Source: JBJFCE01 sp964437825 (GTDB taxonomy: Bacteria > Bacillota > Clostridia > Lachnospirales > Lachnospiraceae). Taken from it: a DNA stretch of 64,000 bases. Shown piece by piece: positions 1 through 7,754 of the stretch; the first letter of the stretch is position 1, and each line of letters starts with the position of its first letter. The translations under genes were made by a program, and so were the position numbers. The notes beneath the pieces are model-generated. The model did not search any database. It was not told the DNA's origin and worked only from the letters and a program-made list of their open reading frames with translations. The stretch is from contig CAYTIH010000004.1 in assembly GCA_964437825.1 (NCBI GenBank), positions 1-64,000 on the forward strand. Reading direction: 5' to 3'.

Positions 1-2
1 TT

Positions 3-197
3 GCAGCACTTACATCTATACTTGCGAAAATTGGCATAGATGGCGTTAATTCCACACTTGCAGCAGCAATCAGGACAGTTGTTGTCATTGCTATGGCGTG
101 GGGGATAGCTTTCCTTACACATGCGCAAAAAAGGCTTTCAAGCATCATTTATACTTATGAATCGCACGTTTCTTTCTCAAATACCAAAATTTTCTGA
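3..197 (+). pseudogene. Truncated EamA/DMT-family transporter fragment
   Basis: The open frame entering from the left edge reads AALTSILAKIGIDGVNS, then AAIRTVVVIAMAWGIAFLT. From memory this is the glycine/asparagine-rich first-to-second helix region of short EamA (drug/metabolite) membrane transporters. The family-like sequence stops near base 150. The frame then runs about 15 more codons, overlapping the tail of the opposite-strand methyltransferase gene, to TGA at 195. The following helices of a normal 140-residue transporter are missing, so this is probably a gene cut by rearrangement. The N-terminus lies outside the window. Confidence 0.45.
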
Positions 198-973
198 GTC
201 ATCTTTTTTACAATCGGAAGCCAATCCACAAGTACCATAAAGGGATTTAATACCCGCATACCGCGAAGAATATTATCATCCTTTACCTTTTTAAATCCCT
301 TTGCAATATCTCCTAATTCATCAAAGGAGTTTGCTCCCCATTGAAATGCTGCCCCTGTATTTGAGATTGATTTTTCAATCCCCTGTTTGGAAATCCACAT
401 AGGTGAAATACATTCCATCAGAACATAAGCATGCTCGAAATTGTCCCGGATAATTCCGAGCATCTTTGAAACCTCCTGAGCGGATAAATACATAGAAAGT
501 CCCTCAATGATAAAAAGCATTTTCCCTCTGACGGTAACATGCTTTACCCAGTTTGAGTCCAGTACAGATGCTCCGATAGTGGATATCCGTCCTTCTTCTT
601 GGTAAATTTGATCCCGAACCGCAATCGTTTCCGGAAGATCGAGGTTATACCATGTGATTTTGCCATTGTCCATACGATACACCCTGGTATCAAGCCCACA
701 GGCAATATTGACAACGGTACAATCAGGATTTTGGTCTATGAACGCCTTTACCAATTCATCAAAAACCAGAGTTCTCGCAATGACACCGCCGCTCATGGTG
801 GAATCCTTTGCCGCTTTGCTGAAATCATAATCGATCTTTTCTACGATTTCTACCGCTTTCGCATCATAAAATTTATGTCTTTTACTTTTGGAATATTGTG
901 CTCTTGCATAAAAGCTCTGGAGCATTGTTTCCGCAGCGCCGTTCAAATTCGGTTTGATCTTCTTATCACTCAT
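155..973 (-). CDS. Class I SAM-dependent methyltransferase, LCM/PPM1-like family
   Basis: This 272-residue protein resembles the leucine carboxyl methyltransferase-like (LCM, PF04072) O-methyltransferases, which move a methyl group from S-adenosylmethionine to a carboxyl or hydroxyl group. The cofactor loop is VNIACGLDTR at residues 88-97, the acidic loop WYNLDLPE is near 108-115, and IIEGLSMYL after residue 150 is the typical post-strand-4 motif. An AAAGGA-type ribosome site precedes the ATG at 973. In gut Clostridia such genes are often single accessory genes with unknown substrates. The neighbours (a truncated transporter and a repeat element) suggest a rearranged locus and give no pathway. 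The fold is secure; the substrate is unknown. Confidence 0.8.
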   Translation of the reverse strand: MSDKKIKPNLNGAAETMLQSFYARAQYSKSKRHKFYDAKAVEIVEKIDYDFSKAAKDSTMSGGVIARTLVFDELVKAFIDQNPDCTVVNIACGLDTRVYRMDNGKITWYNLDLPETIAVRDQIYQEEGRISTIGASVLDSNWVKHVTVRGKMLFIIEGLSMYLSAQEVSKMLGIIRDNFEHAYVLMECISPMWISKQGIEKSISNTGAAFQWGANSFDELGDIAKGFKKVKDDNILRGMRVLNPFMVLVDWLPIVKKMTQKILVFEKETCDS

Positions 974-997
974 GTTTTCCGGTTCCTTTCAAGTTTA

Positions 998-1216
998 TGT
1001 TACATAGGCATTGCGAAACTCATCAAAGCATTGCGTTAATTGTGCAAATTGTAGAAACATAAGCAGACCCTTTGAAGGCGTCGGCACTTGGCGAGGTTCT
1101 GTCGAGCCTAGTGTCCGTTACGCCTGAAACGGAGCGCAAGCGTGTCTGTGTTGTTTCTATCATTTGTGCAATTTCAACAAAATCCAGTGAGTTTCGCAAT
1201 TGCCTATTATGTTACA
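998..1216. repeat. MITE-like element with imperfect terminal inverted repeats
   Basis: The ends 998-1020 and 1190-1216 are inverted copies (TGTTACATAGGCATTGCG against its complement, with two or three extra bases on the right). A second, weaker inverted pair lies inside it (TTGTAGAAACA near 1040 and TGTTTCTATCA near 1150). The roughly 220-bp unit has no credible gene. It fills most of the space between the methyltransferase and the lipoprotein gene. It fits a non-autonomous mobile repeat, but no target-site duplication was confirmed. Confidence 0.5.
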
Positions 1217-1336
1217 GAATATATTCCCTAAGCTGTTGCGCGGCTATTTGGGTTAGCAACAACTAACTTATTTTAACACAAATAAATGAATTTTCAACCA
1301 TACTTTTACAAAATGATTAGAATAAGACAGGAGATA

Positions 1337-1345
1337 TGCTATAAT
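1337..1345 (+). promoter_or_regulatory. Extended -10 promoter
   Basis: TGCTATAAT is a perfect extended -10 element (TG-n-TATAAT) about 100 bases upstream of the lipoprotein gene. No good -35 box is seen, which is acceptable for extended -10 promoters. Confidence 0.55.
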
Positions 1346-1353
1346 ATACGCAA

Positions 1354-1427
1354 AAGAAAAACAAGCGACGCGAAGCGGCATTTGTTTTTCTTGCGCTATT
1401 AATGAGCAAGCAGTCTGCGAAGCAGAC
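1354..1427 (+). promoter_or_regulatory. Two hairpins in the 5' leader of the lipoprotein gene
   Basis: The first stem pairs AAGAAAAACAA (1354-1364) with TTGTTTTTCTT (1382-1392). The second is GTCTGC-GAA-GCAGAC at 1413-1427. They lie between the predicted transcript start and a GGAG ribosome site at 1431. They could stabilise the transcript or regulate it, or be a palindromic repeat. Confidence 0.45.
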
Positions 1428-1443
1428 ATTGGAGTAAAAGAGA

Positions 1444-2547
1444 ATGATTATCAAACGTTGTATTCAAAATATGTTAATAGTCTTTTTTTGTATATTCATA
1501 ATCAGCGGCTGTGGGGATTCGCATGATAATGAAACTATTTTGCCGTCCGCTGAAATACAGGATACGAATGCGGGAGAGAGCGGACAATACGGATCTATCG
1601 AAGACGACAGGATCGTTGACGATTCTGCAGCAGAAACCTTAGGGGAAATTGCAACAGAAGAAGATAACAATATTGACGATTTCGCACCGGAAACCTTAGG
1701 GAAAATTTCGGCAGAGGAAGATAGCGATATTGACGATTCCGAATCAGAAGCTTTGCAGGAAATTCCGGAAGAAGAAAATGATGTTGTGGAGATTTATGAC
1801 AGCAGAAATACGATATCGCTTTCTGATATTATGATAGCACAAGTATCGCAGCAGGAACTCTTAATAGGGAATCCTATTCTCTATGATCGCTTTCGGATTG
1901 ATGGCTGGGTTTTCGAATGGCTGATTTCCGATTATTACGACGATGACAATATGTTTTCAGAGGACGGAGTATTAGTGGTATCGCGTGAAGATAATACAAA
2001 AGATACACAGATAATCCATGTGAAGGCAGAAGGCGGAAATGGGATGTGGGTTTTGGCGGAGCATAAATTTGAATATGTGGATGTGAATTTTGATCAGCTT
2101 CCGGATCTGCTGATCTGTACGGGGCATCATGGCACGCAAGCATTCTTGACTTATTATTGCTTTTTACAGACAGAGAACGGTTTCGTAGAATCCCCGACTT
2201 TTACGGATATTTCAAATCCTGCAATTGATGCGGAGCATAATTTGATACTGAGTCAATGGCGCAATTCTGTTTCCTCTCACAGTTGGGCAGAATATCAGTA
2301 TCAAGATAACGAATATGTGATGGACCGGGAATTGTGCGAAGAATCCGTTTTGGATGAAGAAGGACAAACGATATGGATTTGGAAAGTAAATGATGAGGAA
2401 ATCGGCAGGAGCGATGAATTGTCTGCGCAGGAAATTGAGGACCTTCTATATAATGAAAACAGCGAATGGGGAATATCAGGAGATCGTTGGCGAATTTTAT
2501 ATAATAATGGTCTGATGGTTGATTATAGTATATACGCCGAGCCGTAA
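1444..2547 (+). CDS. Lipoprotein with three tandem acidic repeats and an XAC2610-like C-terminal domain
   Basis: The 367-residue precursor has a signal peptide ending in the lipobox IISGC (Cys23), so it should be exported and lipid-anchored. Residues 59-115 are three 19-residue acidic repeats beginning DD, each with an ETLG/EALQ core, probably a flexible spacer. The C-terminal part includes FEYVDVNFDQLPDLLI, which resembles the aspartate-rich motif of XAC2610-type domains seen in many Clostridia lipoproteins. The function is unknown. It stands alone behind its own promoter, with an AT-rich spacer before the next gene. Confidence 0.75.
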   Translation: MIIKRCIQNMLIVFFCIFIISGCGDSHDNETILPSAEIQDTNAGESGQYGSIEDDRIVDDSAAETLGEIATEEDNNIDDFAPETLGKISAEEDSDIDDSESEALQEIPEEENDVVEIYDSRNTISLSDIMIAQVSQQELLIGNPILYDRFRIDGWVFEWLISDYYDDDNMFSEDGVLVVSREDNTKDTQIIHVKAEGGNGMWVLAEHKFEYVDVNFDQLPDLLICTGHHGTQAFLTYYCFLQTENGFVESPTFTDISNPAIDAEHNLILSQWRNSVSSHSWAEYQYQDNEYVMDRELCEESVLDEEGQTIWIWKVNDEEIGRSDELSAQEIEDLLYNENSEWGISGDRWRILYNNGLMVDYSIYAEP

Positions 2548-2618
2548 CAAGAAATACTTGTATTTAAACTATTGTTTGAATTGACGGATCATGCAAAAAA
2601 ACAGGGAGGGCAATAAAA

Positions 2619-3572
2619 ATGAATATTAGTCAGGTATTGTATTCTGATGCAAGAAGCGCTTATGAGGTAACCTACACACCGGATATCGTCTTTGCGCACA
2701 GGGAAACAGGAGATTTGGAACTGCAGCTGTTGTCTCCGGTTGCACCGGATATCCCAAGACCCCAGAAACATGCGTTGTATGCCAAAATCGAGCAGGAGCA
2801 AAAGCATCCCCAGCCGCCCAGAGATACCCGGGTATTTCCGTTGATTGTTGATGTGCCGGGCTCCGGCTGGAGCGGTGCGGAGGGTTATGCGCATGTGCCC
2901 AAAATGGTGGAGCTTGCGAAGCAGGGATTCGTAGTTGCAAGCATTGCCTACAGGGGTACCTTTAAGGATAACGTGCGATTTCCTGCCGCAGTACAGGATA
3001 CAAAAGAGGCCATTCGTTTTTTACGCGCCAATGCAGCAGTATATCATGTGGATCCTGAGCATGTGACGCTTCTTGGCGATTCTTCAGGCGGGCACACTGT
3101 CGCAATGGCTGCGCTTACCGGGGACGAAAGCCGTTTTAATATCGGTGAACATCTCAACCAAAATACAGATGTAAATGCATGCGTTATCTTTTACGGCCCG
3201 AATGATCTGCCCAATCTTGTGTCGGACCGCATTCAGGAAGGAAAAAAACTCCGTCCCGGCGAAGGGGAGTTTCCGCTTGAAGCGCGTGAAATTTTTCAGG
3301 ACGATTTTCTGGCCGATCCCGACACAATTTTAGCGGATGCAAGTCCCATTAATTACATTCATTCCGGTAAGAAAATGCCTGCGTTTTTGTTTTTACAGGG
3401 AGATGAAGACCCGATCATACCGATGGCGCAGGGTCTGCGATTCTGCGATAAGATAAGAGCATGCGGAGGAAGGGCGGAATTTGTCAAGATTGCTGCGGGA
3501 GGTCACGGAAGCGGATGCTGGACACCGGAGGCAATGAAGTTAGTTGCGCAGTTTTTGAAGGCATATAATTAA
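2619..3572 (+). CDS. Alpha/beta hydrolase, BD-FAE-like esterase
   Basis: This 317-residue cytoplasmic hydrolase has the serine-hydrolase triad in the expected order. The nucleophile elbow GDSSG puts the catalytic serine at residue 155, the acid is Asp264 in QGDEDP, and the base is His296 in GGHGSG. An oxyanion-type DVPGSGW segment lies near residue 78. The layout (PGSGW, IAYRG, then GDSSGG) is that of the BD-FAE/acetyl-esterase group, which removes acyl groups from sugars or small esters. A GGGAGG ribosome site precedes the ATG. The gene is probably monocistronic, and nothing nearby points to a substrate. Confidence 0.85.
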   Translation: MNISQVLYSDARSAYEVTYTPDIVFAHRETGDLELQLLSPVAPDIPRPQKHALYAKIEQEQKHPQPPRDTRVFPLIVDVPGSGWSGAEGYAHVPKMVELAKQGFVVASIAYRGTFKDNVRFPAAVQDTKEAIRFLRANAAVYHVDPEHVTLLGDSSGGHTVAMAALTGDESRFNIGEHLNQNTDVNACVIFYGPNDLPNLVSDRIQEGKKLRPGEGEFPLEAREIFQDDFLADPDTILADASPINYIHSGKKMPAFLFLQGDEDPIIPMAQGLRFCDKIRACGGRAEFVKIAAGGHGSGCWTPEAMKLVAQFLKAYN

Positions 3573-3628
3573 GTCAGCATTACTTATATTATTATGGCAG
3601 TTTTTGTTAAGAGCCGTATGTCTTATAC

Positions 3629-3634
3629 TATAAT
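3629..3634 (+). promoter_or_regulatory. -10 box upstream of the nucleosidase-SPL-SDR operon
   Basis: TATAAT at 3629-3634 lies just before the ribosome site and start at 3655. The best -35 match, 17 bases upstream, is poor. Confidence 0.4.
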
Positions 3635-3654
3635 AAATGCCAGAGGTACCTTTC

Positions 3655-4518
3655 ATGAGTTTTATATACCTGTTTACTGCGTTATACTGTGAAGCGCATA
3701 TGTTTATCAAGCACTTCCGTCTGGAAAAGAATACGGAAAGCACCCGATTTCAGGAATTTTATAACGAGACGGCCGGCATCCGGCTTACAATTACCGGAAC
3801 CGGTGAAATTGCCGCCGCTGCCGCAGCAGCAAGCGTATGTACCAAATACGGCGCGGGAGAGGGAGATGTACTCCTGAATATCGGGACCTGTGCGCATATG
3901 TCGGGAAGCGCCGGGATTTTTGTGTGCAATAAAATCACTGAGCAGGCAACAGGGAAAACATTTTATCCGGATATTCTATATCGTCATCATTTCCGCGAAG
4001 AAGCTCTGGTGACGGGAATGCGGCTCCGCAGCCGTGGAGATGCCGCCGCTGCGTCGGAAGCAGATTTGGGCGGAACACTTTATGATATGGAAGCTGCGGC
4101 AATTTATCAGGCAGGCTCTTATTTTTTCGGCCCGCATCAAATGCTGTTTTTAAAAGTAGTATCTGACGCCGGAGCGGCAAACAGTGTTTCTAAAGAACAG
4201 ATCGCGCATGTGCTGGAGGGCTGTCAGGAACCTTTATTTGATTTTATAGGGCAGCTTTCTATTCTGGTGCGCGGAAATAGGCAGGAGGAAACTTGTTTCC
4301 TGCCGGAGAATGAAGCGCTGGCTGAGAAACTCTGTTTGGATATGCATTGCTCCAAGGTTATGAGGGATTCGCTTAGACAGCATATCCGTTATCTGACCTT
4401 GACAGGAACGGATTATGCCTCTGTAATACGGGAGATGTATGAGGAGGGGCTTCTTCCATGTAACGATAAAAGAGAAGGAAAATTGTGTTTTGAGGAACTT
4501 AAGAGAAGATTATTTTAA
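3655..4518 (+). CDS. MTA/SAH nucleosidase-like nucleoside phosphorylase family protein
   Basis: The 287-residue protein belongs to the PNP/UDP phosphorylase superfamily (PF01048), whose members split the glycosidic bond of purine nucleosides. Family landmarks are LNIGTCAHM (phosphate/ribose loop), YDMEAAAIYQ (the M-E pair that binds ribose hydroxyls) and KVVSDAG (the catalytic aspartate). The start was moved from 3637 to ATG 3655 because an AGAGG site lies eight bases before it. It is the first gene of an overlapping three-gene unit with an SPL-family radical SAM protein and an SDR. A radical SAM enzyme can release 5'-deoxyadenosine, so one possible job is clearing that product. This is an inference. 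Confidence 0.75.
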   Translation: MSFIYLFTALYCEAHMFIKHFRLEKNTESTRFQEFYNETAGIRLTITGTGEIAAAAAAASVCTKYGAGEGDVLLNIGTCAHMSGSAGIFVCNKITEQATGKTFYPDILYRHHFREEALVTGMRLRSRGDAAAASEADLGGTLYDMEAAAIYQAGSYFFGPHQMLFLKVVSDAGAANSVSKEQIAHVLEGCQEPLFDFIGQLSILVRGNRQEETCFLPENEALAEKLCLDMHCSKVMRDSLRQHIRYLTLTGTDYASVIREMYEEGLLPCNDKREGKLCFEELKRRLF

Positions 4519-5509
4519 CGGATTTTTTTCGCATATATATGTTGAAAAATCAGTTCGGAATCATTTTCGCACGTTGGAGATTCTGGCAAAATTTCCGTCT
4601 GCCGAAGTAATTGAGATTCATCATTATAAGGACGTATTTTGCCGAAGCAGACAAAGCTATGCGCTGCAGCATCGTTCACAGAATTTGATCTTGGCGGCAA
4701 AACAGGGGACACTGATATATAAAGGCGCGCCGGTTTGCCAGAGCTTTGGAAATCAGCATTTTTACTATACATCCTGCATGATGAACTGTATTTTTGACTG
4801 TGATTATTGTTATTTAAAGGGCATGTATCCGTCTGCTAATATCGTGCTATTTGTAAATCTGGAGGATATTTTTGCACAGGCAGAAAGCATGCTGCAATCT
4901 CATCCGATGTATTTATGCGTTTCTTATGATACGGATTTGCTTGCGCTTGAGCAGATCACAGGATATGTAAAGGAATGGTGTCTTTTTACGGAAAAACACA
5001 AGGATTTGAAAATAGAAATCCGCACGAAGTGTGCAAATAAAGCATATGTCCGAAGCGTCAGGCCGATTTCGGGCGTGATCTATGCCTTTACGCTGTCGCC
5101 CCAGGCCGTGATAGAAGCCTATGAGCATCATACCCCGTCTTTGTCAGAGCGTCTCTTTTGTGCAGCGGAGATGATCCGCGCGGGCTGCCGGGTACGGCTG
5201 TGTTTTGATCCGATGATTTATCTGCCCGATTGGAAGAACTATTATGCGGAACTGTTGGAACAGGTGTATGATAGCATTGATTTGGAAAAAATTGTGGATG
5301 TAAGTGTCGGGACCTTTCGGATTTCACAGGATTATTTAAAGAAAACGAGAAAACATGAGCCGGATTCTGCAGTGGTTTGGTTTCCGTTTCAAAACGAAAA
5401 CGGATTCTATCATTATCCGACGGAACTGATGGAACAGATGGAAGGCTTTATGGCGGAGCGATTAGCGGAAAAAATATCTAAGGAGAAGATTTTCAGGTGG
5501 AAAGAATGA
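4490..5509 (+). CDS. splB: SPL-family radical SAM protein (spore photoproduct lyase-like)
   Basis: The protein has about 339 residues from the TTG at 4490, or 356 from an ATG at 4439 that would overlap the previous gene by 80 bases. AAGGA before 4490 favours the shorter form. The cluster motif is CIFDCDYC (Cys-x3-Cys-x2-Cys), preceded by SFGNQHFYYTSC and followed by YLKGMYPSANIVLFVNLEDI. These match the spore photoproduct lyase family, which repairs UV-induced spore thymine dimers by radical chemistry. Where I remember Bacillus SplB having its hydrogen-donor cysteine, this protein reads SYDTD, with the nearest cysteine a few residues earlier, so strict SP lyase activity is not certain. It sits between a nucleosidase and an SDR. 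Confidence 0.8.
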   Translation: MRNLREDYFNGFFSHIYVEKSVRNHFRTLEILAKFPSAEVIEIHHYKDVFCRSRQSYALQHRSQNLILAAKQGTLIYKGAPVCQSFGNQHFYYTSCMMNCIFDCDYCYLKGMYPSANIVLFVNLEDIFAQAESMLQSHPMYLCVSYDTDLLALEQITGYVKEWCLFTEKHKDLKIEIRTKCANKAYVRSVRPISGVIYAFTLSPQAVIEAYEHHTPSLSERLFCAAEMIRAGCRVRLCFDPMIYLPDWKNYYAELLEQVYDSIDLEKIVDVSVGTFRISQDYLKKTRKHEPDSAVVWFPFQNENGFYHYPTELMEQMEGFMAERLAEKISKEKIFRWKE

Positions 5510-6225
5510 GAAAGGAATCGGCAATTGTAACCGGAGCCTCCTCCGGCATAGGATATGCAATCAGCAGCAAGCTTTGTGCGCTTGGATATGAGGTGTTCGG
5601 TTTCGGAAGATCTTTTGAAAAAGTGCATTTTGAAAAAATGCAGCTTCAGGAGGACGATGGTTTTCATCCGATTGTCTGTGATTTGCTTGATACGGAAAAG
5701 CTATGTTCCTTTGTTAAACAGATCGCATCCCAGCATCAGGTGCGTATCTTGGTGAACAATGCAGGAGTGGGATATTACGGACTCCATGAGGAATTGAGTC
5801 CGGACAAAATCAAAGAGCTTGTGAGGACGAATCTGGAAACGCCCATGATCCTGACGCAGCAGCTGCTGCGCCATCTAAAAAAACATGCGGGTTATGTGAT
5901 CAACATTTCCTCCGTGACAGCGAACGAATCCAATCCTCACGGATGTGCTTATGGCGCGACAAAAGCGGGACTTGCCAGCTTTTCGCACAGTCTATTTGAC
6001 GAGGTGCGAAAATACGGCGTAAAGGTAGTAACGATTTTTCCCGATATGACGAAAACAAATCTCTATCGCAATGCGGATTTTCGGGAAGGGGATGAGACAG
6101 AATCGTATCTTCTTCCGCAAGAGGTTGCCTCCGCAGTGGAATATATTGTAAGCCAACGGGAAGGCGTGATTGTGACCGATCTGACGCTAAAGCCTCAGCT
6201 TCACCGGATCAAAAGAAAAGAGTGA
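5497..6225 (+). CDS. Short-chain dehydrogenase/reductase (SDR)
   Basis: This 242-residue classical SDR has the nucleotide-binding TGASSGIG at 12-19, NNAG at 87-90, the conserved Asn112, Ser138/139 and the active-site pair Tyr152/Lys156 in YGATK. It should reduce or oxidise a carbonyl/alcohol with NAD(P)H. The GTG start at 5497 follows AGGAGA with ten bases of spacing; ATG 5506 is the alternative. It overlaps the SPL-family gene by 13 bases, so translation is probably coupled. The substrate cannot be read from sequence. It may act on the same pathway as the radical SAM enzyme or simply share its transcript. Confidence 0.85.
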   Translation: MERMRKESAIVTGASSGIGYAISSKLCALGYEVFGFGRSFEKVHFEKMQLQEDDGFHPIVCDLLDTEKLCSFVKQIASQHQVRILVNNAGVGYYGLHEELSPDKIKELVRTNLETPMILTQQLLRHLKKHAGYVINISSVTANESNPHGCAYGATKAGLASFSHSLFDEVRKYGVKVVTIFPDMTKTNLYRNADFREGDETESYLLPQEVASAVEYIVSQREGVIVTDLTLKPQLHRIKRKE

Positions 6226-6268
6226 TTATTTCTTATATTATTTATGAATTCCTGATTGGAGAGATAAA

Positions 6269-6862
6269 ATGGCGGCAAAATATTATGCAGTAAAAACAGG
6301 AAAAAAGCCCGGAATTTACAAAAGCTGGGATGAATGCAGGGAAATGACGCAGGGATATCCGGGAGCGCTTTATAAAAGCTTTCCGACCTTGGACGAGGCA
6401 GAGGCCTTCCTGGCGCCGGTAAATGCCGGACAAACAGAGCTGCCGGACATTTACGCCTTTGTGGATGGCTCCTATAATGCAGCGACCAAGGTATACGGAT
6501 ACGGCGGGTTTCTGATTTACCACGGCAAAAAGGAGATCCTGCAAGGCTCCGGCTGTGAGGAAGAGATGTCGTCCATGCGTAATGTTGCGGGCGAGGTTTT
6601 AGGCAGTATGGCTGCAATCGAACGGGCGGCGGCGCTCGGACTTCCTGAGATTACCGTTTACTATGATTATACGGGAATCGAGATGTGGGCAACCGGCGCA
6701 TGGAGGCGCACTAAAAAGGGAACGATTGCTTACTATGATTTTATCCGCCGGATGAGGGAGCGGATACAGATTCGTTTTGTGAAGGTGAAGGGACATTCCG
6801 GGGTGGAAGGGAATGAGGAAGCAGACAGGCTTGCAAAAGAAGCGGCAGGCAACATATTTTGA
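6269..6862 (+). CDS. rnhA: Ribonuclease HI with N-terminal viroplasmin-like hybrid-binding domain
   Basis: The 197-residue enzyme degrades RNA in RNA/DNA hybrids. Residues 1-50 (KYYAVKTGKKPGIYKSWDEC) form the caulimovirus viroplasmin/HBD domain that grips the hybrid. The RNase H fold begins at IYAFVDGSYN, giving catalytic Asp66, a later Glu in AGEVLGSMAAIE, an Asp in YYDYTGIEMW and the terminal GNEEADRLAKEA. All metal-binding carboxylates appear present. A GGAGAG site precedes the ATG. The next segment is a transporter remnant, so this gene may once have led a longer transcript. Confidence 0.9.
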   Translation: MAAKYYAVKTGKKPGIYKSWDECREMTQGYPGALYKSFPTLDEAEAFLAPVNAGQTELPDIYAFVDGSYNAATKVYGYGGFLIYHGKKEILQGSGCEEEMSSMRNVAGEVLGSMAAIERAAALGLPEITVYYDYTGIEMWATGAWRRTKKGTIAYYDFIRRMRERIQIRFVKVKGHSGVEGNEEADRLAKEAAGNIF

Positions 6863-7258
6863 AATACGGGCAGGAATATATGCTGATCATGGTGGCGTCA
6901 CTGATTCCTTTTGCCGTCAGTCAGACTTATGTAAATACCATTCGCGAGACAGGACAGACCCTGGTTTCCATGCTGGCGAGTATTGCTGCAGTTCTGTCAA
7001 ACCTGCTGTTAAATCCAAGAAGCACACTGCGCATACTTTACCCTGCGCTCCGGCGGCAAAACTGTGGTTACCTTTTTGTTTGACAATGTATATACATGGG
7101 CAATCGTGATTCCGCTTGCCTATCTTTTGTCAAATCATACCGCGCTCACTATAACTGCCGTTCTTATCATCGTCCAGTTCAGCGAGATCATCAAGGCAGC
7201 TTTAGGCTTTTTCATGGTGAGAAGCGTCCTATGGCTTCAAAATATTGCGGAAGCGTGA
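6863..7258 (+). pseudogene. MATE-family efflux transporter remnant, N-terminally truncated and frameshifted
   Basis: Directly after RNase HI, one frame reads SQTYVNTIRETGQTLVSMLA and then AAVLSNLLLN, the middle helices of a MATE multidrug transporter. Near 7030-7045 the homology switches frame and resumes with AYFTLRSGGKTVVTFLFD, VYTWAIVIPLAYLLS and SEIIKAALGFFMV, ending at TGA 7256. About half the protein at the front and a short stretch at the switch are missing. This gene is broken and is not expected to make a working transporter. Confidence 0.75.
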
Positions 7259-7483
7259 TTTGCCTTTGCACTCATAACCGCAGGCAATACAGAGGTTCAG
7301 CCCGAAACGGAGGGAGAATGTCTTGATCGATATGGTTTGCGCCGGAAGGAAAAATATATACGCCGGGAAACACGCCGGGAAATCTATAAAATGATTGCAA
7401 GAAATGTAGTTCAAAGTTATAATTATTGTATATTGTAATGTTGTGTATGAAAACAGGCAGCGCATACAAAATGTTCTGCCCAT
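7259..7483. other. Non-coding decayed DNA
   Basis: Frames on both strands are short, and no ribosome site with a credible gene is seen. The stretch probably continues the decay of the MATE locus. Confidence 0.4.
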
Positions 7484-7713
7484 TTGTTTAACAGGATCGA
7501 AAGAAGCGAAGATGCAGAAAAGCTTATCAAAACGTTTCGTTATTTATTGTTCAATGAAAACCACTATATGCAGGAATACTTGCAGGATATGAAGCAGTAT
7601 CAGGGAGTTTGGGGTCATATAGACAGTGCGGCAATCCGGGAACCATGAAGATCGCCATGTTTGAGGATATGAATAACATGCTTTCTCAAATACCGCCTAT
7701 TGTGAATGAGTAA
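7484..7713 (+). pseudogene. Unidentified gene remnant in two frames
   Basis: A 54-codon frame (LFNRIERSEDAEKLIKTFRY through a tyrosine-rich stretch) ends at TGA 7646. The overlapping frame from ATG 7645 adds 22 codons ending PIVNE. Composition is protein-like (charged helices, few rare residues), but the pieces lack a clear ribosome site and I do not recognise the family. It is most likely the frameshifted tail of a lost gene. It could also be two tiny coupled genes. Confidence 0.3.
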
Positions 7714-7729
7714 TGCGTATGAAACATGA

Positions 7730-7754
7730 TATGACAGGTTTCTCCTGTCATATA
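7730..7754 (-). terminator. Hairpin at the end of the chromate transporter operon
   Basis: ATATGACAGG and CCTGTCATAT form a perfect ten-base stem with a five-base loop. It overlaps the stop codon of the minus-strand chromate gene. The following T-run is weak, so it may mainly protect the RNA end. Confidence 0.45.

Larger units (their letters stand above)
1217..1443. other. Leader region of the lipoprotein gene
   Basis: The region is AT-rich and has no gene. It holds a short GTTGC...GCAAC inverted repeat near 1234-1260, the promoter at 1337-1345 and two transcript hairpins at 1354-1427, which are listed separately. Confidence 0.5.

Noticed and set aside
599..1266. Two + strand ORFs (146 and 64 codons)
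   Set aside because: The first is antisense to the methyltransferase gene and the second lies in the inverted-repeat element; neither has a ribosome site or protein-like makeup.
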